DNA of 64,000 nt from JACVRW01 sp963771715 (GTDB taxonomy: Bacteria; Actinomycetota; Thermoleophilia; Solirubrobacterales; Thermoleophilaceae): contig CAVYUQ010000016.1 of assembly GCA_963771715.1 (NCBI GenBank), positions 62,001 to 126,000 on the forward strand, read 5' to 3'. The notes beneath the pieces were generated by a model that had not been told where the DNA came from, did not search any database, and saw only the letters and a program-made list of their open reading frames with translations. This document shows positions 58,186-64,000 of the stretch, piece by piece (within the stretch, counting starts at the first letter, position 1; each line of letters opens with the position of its first letter). The position numbers and the translations under genes were made by a program.

Positions 58186-58421
58186 GCCAGTACCTCCTGC
58201 CGCGCCTGGAGGCGCAGCAAATCGACGATGTCGGCTGTCCGGTGGAACGGGTCCGCGACGGCCTGGCCGTCGAGCAGCCCGACCGCGGCCCGCAGCTCGC
58301 CGCCGACGTAGGCGAGCAGCGCCGGCCCGTGCGGGGGGCGCCGGTCGTCGAGGAGGGCCAGCCGCCTCACCGAGTGGGCGTCCGCTTCGGTCGAGTGGGT
58401 GATTGTGATTGGCTCGCTCAT
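58182..58421 (-). CDS. Small GNAT-like N-terminal-domain protein
   Basis: 79 residues: ITITHSTEADAHSVRRLALL, LLAYVGGELRAAVGLLDGQA, VADPFHRTADIVDLLRLQAR. This is the pattern of small stand-alone proteins related to the first half of GNAT acetyltransferases that are frequent in actinobacteria; it lacks the acetyl-CoA loop. Function unknown. A GAGGAG ribosome site precedes the ATG. Confidence 0.65.
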   Translation of the reverse strand: MSEPITITHSTEADAHSVRRLALLDDRRPPHGPALLAYVGGELRAAVGLLDGQAVADPFHRTADIVDLLRLQARQEVLA

Positions 58422-58512
58422 GTCGATCTCCTCTTCGTGTCAAACGCTTGCCGCGGACCCTTTGTGAGATAACCGTCTAAAACGTTATGCTGGAATGATA
58501 CCACGTTTGGAG

Positions 58513-58537
58513 AACTAGCTAAACTCTTTTGCTAGTT
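58513..58537. promoter_or_regulatory. Inverted repeat at the start of the CGNR gene
   Basis: AACTAGC (58513-58519) and its complement GCTAGTT (58531-58537), 11 bases apart, ending directly against the ATG at 58538. A -10-like TAAACT lies in the loop (58520-58525). It looks like an operator over the promoter of a nearly leaderless mRNA, probably for self-repression. Confidence 0.55.
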
Positions 58538-59110
58538 ATGGCACCGGGAGAATCGACAGCCGCCAAGACGGCCCCGCAGCCGCTCTACCTCGTGCAGCGA
58601 TTCGTCAACAGCGTGGACGTCGACAGCGGCGAGGACGAGCTGTCGAGCCCGGAGGCGCTGCGCGACTGGTTCGCCGAGCGGGGGCTCATGGACGGGGGCG
58701 CGAAGGTCGGCGCGGCAGACCTGAGGCGGGCGATCGACGTCCGCGAGGGCCTTCGGGCCGTGCTCCTCCAGAACAACGGGCTGCCGCTCGACAAGCAGCG
58801 GGTCGAGCGGCTCGACCGGGCCGTGCGGCGCGCCGGAGTGCGCGTGCGCTTCACCCCCGGCAAGGATCCGGAGCTGGTGGCCGACGCCCGGGGCGTGGAC
58901 GGCGCGATCGCCGGGCTGATGACGATCGTCGCGGCCGCCGTCGAGCACGGACACTGGGAGCGGCTCAAGGCCTGCCCGCGCGAGGAGTGCGAGTGGGCCT
59001 TCTACGACAGGTCGAAGAACCGCTCAGGGCGCTGGTGCACGATGGAGTCCTGCGGCAACATCGAGAAGGCCAAGGCCTTCCGCGAGCGCCACCGCGGCGC
59101 GCCCCACTAG
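58538..59110 (+). CDS. ABATE/CGNR zinc-finger regulator
   Basis: 190 residues. N-terminal ABATE domain (VQRFVNSVDVDSGEDELSSP, LRRAIDVREGLRAVLLQNNG), then a C-terminal CGNR zinc finger: CPREECEWAFYDRSKN and GRWCTMESCGN. These proteins are predicted stress-responsive transcription factors. Stop overlaps the stop of the converging pyk gene. Confidence 0.88.
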   Translation: MAPGESTAAKTAPQPLYLVQRFVNSVDVDSGEDELSSPEALRDWFAERGLMDGGAKVGAADLRRAIDVREGLRAVLLQNNGLPLDKQRVERLDRAVRRAGVRVRFTPGKDPELVADARGVDGAIAGLMTIVAAAVEHGHWERLKACPREECEWAFYDRSKNRSGRWCTMESCGNIEKAKAFRERHRGAPH

Positions 59111-60523
59111 TCCTCGAGCGTGTGCACCTTGAACAGGTTGGTGCCGCCGGCGCTGCCCGCGGGAAGGCCGGCCGTGATCCCGATCTTGTCGCCCTTCTGG
59201 GCGAAGCCCTCGCGCTCGGCGACATGCGCGCAGGCCTCGATCAGGTCGAGCGTGTCCATGGGCTCCTCGTTGAGCCGCGGGTGCACCCCCCAGAGCAGCC
59301 GGCAGCGGCGCACGACCTCCTGGCGAGGCGACAGCGCGAGCACGGGCGCCTTCGGCCGGTATGCGGAGATCAGCGCTGCCGTGGTGCCCGTGTTCGTCGG
59401 CGAGACGATGCACTTGAGCCCGAGCTGGTAGACGGCGCCCACGGCTCCGAACGCGATCGCGTGGTACTGGTTGTTCGCCTGCGGCCCGCGCTCCGCGAGC
59501 CAGCGGCCGTAGGGGAGCTCGCGCTCGGTCGTCTGCGCGATCGACGCCATCATCTGCACGGCGAGCACGGGGTGCTTCCCGACGGCCGTCTCCTGCGAGA
59601 GCATCACCGCGTCCGTGCCGTCGAAGATCGCGTTCGCCACGTCGGCCACCTCGGCGCGCGTCGGCCGCGTGGAGTGCACCATCGACTCCAGCATCTGCGT
59701 GGCCGTGATGGTCGGCTTCGCGTGCCTGCCCGCGAGCGCGAGCAACCGCTTCTGGACGAGCGGCACCTCCTCGATCGGCAGCTCGATCCCGAGGTCGCCG
59801 CGGGCGATCATGATGCCGTCGGCCGCCTCGATGATCTCCTCGCCGTTGGCGGCCGCCTGCGGCTTCTCGATCTTCGCGATCAGCGGCACGTGGATGTCCT
59901 TCGCCGCGAGGTGCTCGCGCACCGGGTCGAGGTCCTCGCGCCGGCGCACGAACGAGAGCGCGAAGAAGTCCACCCCCATCTCGAGGCCGGCGTCGATCAG
60001 GCCGATGTCCTCCTCGCTCACGGCCGGGAGCGAGACGGTCACGTTCGGCAGGTTGAGGCCCTGGCGCGACGCCACGCTGCCGCCGACCTCGACCCTCGTC
60101 ACGACCTCGCCGTCGCTCACGGAGCCCACCCGCAGCCGCACGGCGCCGTCGGCGAGGTAGAGCACGTCGCCCTTGTCCACGAGCTCTGAGAAGCCCTCCC
60201 AGGCCACGGGCAGCCGCTCGGCGGTCCCCTCGACGTCCTCGCGGCGTGAGGACCACCTGCGAGTCGCGGGCGAGCTCCGCCACGCCGCCCGCCACCGGCC
60301 CGATCCGGAGCTTCGGCCCGGGCAGGTCGCCCAGGATCGCCACGTCCCGGCCGGCGCGCTCGGCGCCCGTCCGGATGGCCGCGGCGATCTCGGCGTGCTG
60401 CTCCGGCGTGCCGTGCGCGAAGTTCAGCCGCGCGACGTCCATGCCCGCCGCGATCATCTGCTCGAGCACGTCCGGATCCTTCGAGGCGGGGCCGATCGTC
60501 GCGACGATCTTCGTCGAGCGCAT
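59107..60523 (-). CDS. pyk: Pyruvate kinase, one frame change
   Basis: About 471 residues. TKIVATIGPASKDPDVLEQM, MDVARLNFAHGTPEQH, ILGDLPGPKLRIG, then after one frame change near 60240 the rest intact: IEKPQAAANGEEII, GIMIARGDLGIELP, TQMLESMVHSTRPTRAEV. Last step of glycolysis, phosphoenolpyruvate to pyruvate with ATP formation. ATG 60523. Confidence 0.93.
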
Positions 60524-60742
60524 GCGCTCTCACCTTACCCACGAAAAGACCGCTCTTAGCGACCGGGAGCCCCGGAACCGATGTTGACGCTCGGCGTGGG
60601 ACGGTGTTTTGATGGGCCCCGGCCTCAAGCAACGGAAGCGCGTGTCTGGCCCACCCGCTCGCACGCTCTCGGCTCAGGGGCCCGGGGTATCTGCAGGTTC
60701 GTTTTCGTTTTCTAGACATCGCACGTAGTGCGGGGAGGTCTG

Positions 60743-61135
60743 ATGGGCAAGTCGGCCACGATCGACGCTGGGCAAGAGCAGCATCTCCAGGCGCTGGAGT
60801 ACGCCAACCGCGTACGCCTCGCCCGGGCCCGGATGAAGCGTCGAGTCGCCGCGGGCGAGCTCTTGGCTACTGAGGTGATCCTCAGCTGCCCCTGGCAGGC
60901 GCACAGCATGTCGATCAGCGACCTGCTGATGAGCCAGAAGCGCTGGGGCAGGGCCCGCTGCAGGAGGCTGCTGGTCTCGCTGGGCGTCCCGGAGAACAAG
61001 CAGATCGGAACGCTCACCGAGCGGCAGCGCCTCGCGCTGGCCGCCGTGCTCACCGCAAAGAACGCCCCGGCAGGACTCTCGCCAGACGTGCAAGCCGCTG
61101 ACGCGACGCGCGTGCCCGCACTGACGGCCGCCTGA
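60743..61135 (+). CDS. Actinobacterial integration-host-factor-like protein
   Basis: 130 residues. ALEYANRVRLARARMKRRVA, then MSISDLLMSQKRWGRARCRR and GVPENKQIGTLTERQRLALA follow the order of mycobacterial-type IHF: a long helix, then a helix-two-turn-helix DNA-binding part. The conserved VLLALPGVGKARA-like segment is altered (SQKRWGRARCRR) and there is an extra C-terminal tail, so it may be a paralogue and not the main IHF. ATG 60743 follows GGGGAGG. Small dyad CGCAC-GTA-GTGCG at 60720-60732. Confidence 0.7.
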   Translation: MGKSATIDAGQEQHLQALEYANRVRLARARMKRRVAAGELLATEVILSCPWQAHSMSISDLLMSQKRWGRARCRRLLVSLGVPENKQIGTLTERQRLALAAVLTAKNAPAGLSPDVQAADATRVPALTAA

Positions 61136-61193
61136 CCGGAGCCAGGGCGAGGGCGGCCGGGGAGAGGCCGGCCGCCCCGCCGCCCGCCGCCCT

Positions 61194-61607
61194 CTACGCG
61201 ACAGCGATCTCCACGATGTGGCCGTCCGGGTCACGCACGTACAGCGACTTGTAGTCGCTGCGGTCCATCACCTCGGTCGCCGGTATGCCGCTCGAGGTCG
61301 AGATAGTCCCGCCACGCCGCTGAGCTCCTCCTCGCTCTCGACGGCGAGTGCGAAGTGGTGCGTGGAGCCGCGGCCGACCGTGCCCTCGTCGAGATCGGGG
61401 TACTCCAGGCAGGTGATGAGCGTGCCGGGCCGCCCCTCCTCGTCACCGAAGATGAGATGCCGCGCGCTGCTGTCGTCGTCGTTCACCGTCTGCTTCACCA
61501 GCCGCAGGCCAAGGACGTTCCTGTAGAACGCCATCGACCGCTCCACGTCGGCGCACGAGCAGCGTGATGTGGTGAAGCCCTGCTATCCGCATCCGGCGCT
61601 CGTTCAT
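61194..61607 (-). CDS. VOC/glyoxalase-fold protein, frameshifted
   Basis: About 137 residues: RIAGLHHITLLVR, then ERSMAFYRNVLGLRLVKQTV, GTLITCLEYPDLDEGTVGRG, and MDRSDYKSLYVRDPDGHIVE in three frames (changes near 61555 and 61285-61320). Metal-binding His and Glu of the vicinal oxygen chelate fold are present. Relatives are ring-cleaving dioxygenase-like (MhqO-type). ATG 61607 overlaps the upstream stop by four bases. Confidence 0.7.
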
Positions 61608-62081
61608 CGGAAGCCGAGGCCGCCGGAGCGGCGCTTGAATAGCTCGCGCATCGCGTAGAACGTAGCGCCGAAGACCCCGACCCCGATCACGACGAGGACC
61701 CAGACCTTCACCGGGCCGAGGCCGAGCGCCACGATGCTCACCGAGGAGAACGCGGCCACGCCGGCGAGCAGGCTCGAGTGGGAGCGATACCCGCCCATGT
61801 GCTCGCGCAGCGCGAGCTCGCCGCCGCCGAGCGACGCGATCACGAGCCCGGCCACGAGCATCTCCTCCCCGCCGGAGCCGCGCGCGGCGCCCCACAGGAT
61901 CAGTACGAGCCCGACGAAGATGACGAGCTCGGAGAGCGGGAAGCTCCCCCAGGGCGCGGGCGGGCGCTCGGAGCTCGGAGCGCCGCCGGCGCGGGCCGGG
62001 CGAGCGCTCCGAGCGCTCGCGCCGGGCGGCGTCGCGCTCGGCGCGCGTCGACTCACCGCGCTTGCGGCTACGCCTGCCCAT
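61604..62081 (-). CDS. Four-helix membrane protein with basic N-terminus, frameshifted
   Basis: About 158 residues. Begins MGRRSRKRGESTRAERDAAR; a frame change near 61985 leads into four membrane helices (LSELVIFVGLVLILWGAARG, MLVAGLVIASLGGG, AGVAAFSSVSIVALGLGPVK, VWVLVVIGVGVFGATFYAM). No family recognised. Its ATG directly follows the stop of the gene upstream. Confidence 0.6.
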
Positions 62082-62571
62082 TCAGGTGGCTAACGGGCAA
62101 CCGGAGCTGACGACGACGCGCCACCAGCCCATGAACATGCCGATGAAGCTCCAGCGCGGGCGCACGTGCCAGTGCCGGCAGCCGGGCTCGCCGATGTCCT
62201 CGGCGGACACCAGCCGCCACTTGTGACGCTCGGGCTCGAGCATCATCTCCTCGATCAGGCGCCGGTTCTGCTCCTCCACCCAGGTCCGGTCGGAGAGCGC
62301 GCGCCTCGAGTCGGAGACGCGGGCGGCGAGGTCGTCGCGGAGCTCCTCGAGCTCGGCGAGCGAGAGCAGGCGCGGGCCACCGCCGCGGCCCGCCACGAGC
62401 GGGCGCGGCATCTCCGTGCGCGGCCAGGTGGCGCAGAAGACCTGGCCGAGCTCGGCTCTCGAGGTGGGCGACCTGGTCGAGCAGCGTGCGTCGGGCGGCG
62501 CGCTCGTCAGGCGGGCGCCTCGGGTACGCCGCAACGACTGGCGCGGATGGCCTGTCGAGGACGTCAGGCAC
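62082..62571 (-). CDS. Conserved-looking hypothetical protein, one frame change
   Basis: About 163 residues from GTG 62571: VPDVLDRPSAPVVAAYPRRP, RRTLLDQVAHLE, then after a change near 62456 LGQVFCATWPRTEMPRPLV, a helical middle (LAELEELRDDLAARVSDSRR) and a Trp-rich end (HKWRLVSAEDIGEPGCRHWH, MGWWRVVVSSGCPLAT). Soluble, no recognised domain. In an operon with the B3/4 gene. Confidence 0.6.
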
Positions 62572-62576
62572 GGGGG

Positions 62577-63218
62577 CTAAGTGTAAAGCGTCTCGGCCGC
62601 GGACCACAGCGCTTCCTCGAGGCTGATCCGCGGCACGCCCTTCACCCCGAGGGCGCAGAGGACGATCTGCTCGGTCTCGGGCGTGACGCCGGCGTCGGCA
62701 CCCACCTCTCCGAGCACGACCGCCACCGGGCGCTGCCGGTCCGCCACCACCAGCTGGCGCTCCGAGAGCGGCCGCACGGGGCCGAGCCGCTCCCCGGGCT
62801 GCGCCAGCCGCAGCCCGAGCTCGCCGCCGACGCGGTCGGCGTCGAGCGCGATCAGCGGCACGCCGGTCTCGGCGATGGCGATCGTGAGCGCGTCGTCCAC
62901 CAGGTTCTCGCTCGGAAGGCCTCCCTGCTTCAGGCGGCGGAGCGCCACGGCCTCCACGGGCGTGCGGTCGTGGTCGGGGTCGATCCCCACCTGGCGCGAG
63001 AAGACGCGATAGGCCCACGGCACGGGGTCCTGGCGCATGTGCACGACCTTCCCGCCGGTGTAGCGGTCGGCCAGCATGCGCAGCCGCTGCTTCACCTCGC
63101 GCGGCGACCGGCTCGGGCGCACGTCGACGCGGGCGTGCACGAGGCTCAGCTCGGGGAACTCCTCCGCGAGCTCGGGCTCGACCCAGCCCTCGACGAGGTC
63201 GAGGTCGAGGTCGGTCAT
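62577..63218 (-). CDS. Stand-alone B3/4-domain protein
   Basis: 213 residues matching the B3/B4 domain of phenylalanyl-tRNA synthetase beta subunits: FPELSLVHARVDVRPSRSP, GGKVVHMRQDPVPWAYRVFS, TPVEAVALRRLKQGGLPSEN, VLCALGVKGVPRISLEEALW. In the synthetase this domain edits misacylated tRNA; stand-alone copies are assumed to act on tRNA or amino acids, but their role is not settled. ATGA overlap with the thioredoxin-like gene upstream. Confidence 0.82.
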   Translation of the reverse strand: MTDLDLDLVEGWVEPELAEEFPELSLVHARVDVRPSRSPREVKQRLRMLADRYTGGKVVHMRQDPVPWAYRVFSRQVGIDPDHDRTPVEAVALRRLKQGGLPSENLVDDALTIAIAETGVPLIALDADRVGGELGLRLAQPGERLGPVRPLSERQLVVADRQRPVAVVLGEVGADAGVTPETEQIVLCALGVKGVPRISLEEALWSAAETLYT

Positions 63219-63933
63219 CCGCGCCAGCCGCCTCGTCCGGCGCCGGAGCTCCGCCTCCGAGAGGTTGCCCGACGTTCGTGGCGCGCACCGGCCGTCGCGG
63301 GCGAAGACCGTGATCGGGCAGCACGCCCACGCCGTACAGGTTCACGAGCGAGCCGTCCTCGTCGACGCGCCACCGGCTGGCGCCACCGGCGCACCCGCGC
63401 CAGGTTCTGCGCCTCCTCCTTGCTGTCCCCGCTCAGCACGGTCACGAACTCGACGTCGGGGAACGTCGGCCATCATCCTCTCCACGCGGTCGACCTGCGG
63501 CTCGCAGTCGGTGCCGCGCGTCACGACGAACGTCATCACGCGCGCGCCCTTCTCGGTAGGGCAGACCGTCACGATCCCGTCGGCGCGGAGCTCGCAGGCC
63601 GGGACCTTGCCCGCGTTCTCGTTGCAGGGCCGCCTCTGGCAGACGTTGGCGTCGCCGTCGATGTCGCCCGACGCCGAGGGGGCCGCGAACGCCGGGAGCC
63701 GCTGTCCCGGCTCCGGGCCCCTGAGGCCCTTGCCCTGGTTCGGGAGCGTCTGGGCGAACAGCAGCACGCCCGAGGCCCATCAGCATCACGATGCCCACGA
63801 CCCAGGCGTACTTGTTGCCGGGACGCGGGACCTCGGGGCGGCGCACCGGCTCGGGGTGCGTCCGGTCGCGCTCCGCGAGGCGATCGCCCACGGAGAGGTC
63901 GTCGAAGCGGTCGTCGTCCGAGCCCTCGCTCAC
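63215..63933 (-). CDS. Membrane-anchored thioredoxin-like protein, frameshifted
   Basis: About 240 residues from GTG 63933. Acidic start, one membrane helix (about 45-60, AWVVGIVMLMGLGVLLFAQT across a frame change near 63775), then an external redoxin-type domain: PGQRLPAFAAPSASGDIDGD, several cysteines (NVCQRRPCNENAG, VPACELRADG), VMTFVVTRGTDCEPQVDRVE, FVTVLSGDSKEEAQNLARV and YGVGVLPITVFARDG with the cis-proline. No standard CxxC at the usual place. Further changes near 63465 and 63385. Possibly a TlpA-like thiol or metal-handling protein. Confidence 0.65.
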
Positions 63934-64000
63934 GGCGCGTCCGGCTGTGCTCGACGCGGCCTCACCGCGGCCAGCAGGTCTCGCACGCGGAAGGGCCCGT
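63930..64000 (-). CDS. C-terminal end of an unidentified gene
   Basis: The last 22 codons before TGA 63930-63932 read GPFRVRDLLAAVRPRRAQPD then AP. The stop overlaps the next GTG start by four bases. Too short to identify; the rest lies outside the window. Confidence 0.4.
   Translation of the reverse strand, partial: GPFRVRDLLAAVRPRRAQPDAP

Overview
The window is bacterial, very GC-rich and gene-dense, with short gaps, many 4-base ATGA start/stop overlaps and several starts that sit directly on a -10-like box (probable leaderless mRNAs). Gene content points to Actinomycetota, probably a deep lineage such as Thermoleophilia/Solirubrobacterales: an actinobacterial-type integration host factor relative, two transmembrane Ser/Thr kinases, an FHA-HTH regulator, a BTAD-type ATPase regulator, an ECF42-like sigma factor with a DGPF protein, and a CGNR zinc-finger regulator. 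The lineage call is an inference from gene types. About 27 of some 65 genes carry one or more one-base frame changes, including genes unlikely to be dispensable (clpC, pyk, citrate synthase). The protein continues cleanly in another frame each time, so most look like assembly or read errors, not decay.

Layout. 0-4.9 kb: 3' end of a UvrA-like gene, two GyrI-like proteins, a GNAT enzyme, a damaged gamma carbonic anhydrase, a cation/proton antiporter coupled to a 4-helix sensor protein. 4.9-9.2 kb: PucR-type GAF regulator divergent from an ammonium transporter followed by three small one-pass membrane proteins. 9.2-15.3 kb: BTAD/AAA/TPR regulator and clpC. 15.5-19.7 kb: signalling block with a beta-propeller membrane protein, a Ser/Thr kinase with an external propeller, and an FHA-HTH protein. 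19.8-22.7 kb: a secreted sulfatase bracketed by dyads, and a secreted copper-type protein. 22.8-25.4 kb: lysS, greA, and a fused remnant of an aroB-like gene and a short-chain dehydrogenase. 25.4-29.8 kb: drug exporter, long acyl-CoA dehydrogenase and citrate synthase. 29.8-37.8 kb: metabolic and housekeeping genes, ECF42-like/DGPF pair, MoxR/CoxE-like pair.

37.8-42.3 kb is the most accessory-looking stretch: a second MOSC protein coupled to a PLP enzyme, divergent from an XRE-cupin regulator over a palindromic shared -10; a small one-pass protein divergent from an XRE regulator over a dyad; a cupin remnant; and three copies of a roughly 65-80 bp dispersed repeat. 42.35-44.9 kb is a TPP riboswitch controlling a thiamine-precursor ABC transporter. 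45-47.4 kb holds oxidative and alkylation repair genes (1-Cys peroxiredoxin, MsrB, AlkA-like glycosylase).

47.4-51.5 kb: calcium-repeat secreted protein and a second transmembrane kinase. 51.5-53.9 kb: a divergent pair, a GNAT-like acyltransferase and a serine-palmitoyltransferase-type enzyme, which is a candidate bacterial ceramide module and the strongest biological lead here. 53.9-64 kb: a large secreted M14 carboxypeptidase, EamA exporter, micro-ORF, CGNR regulator, pyruvate kinase, IHF-like protein, glyoxalase-fold protein, and an operon with a stand-alone B3/4 domain and a thioredoxin-like membrane protein. I saw no tRNA, rRNA, transposase, phage gene or CRISPR array.
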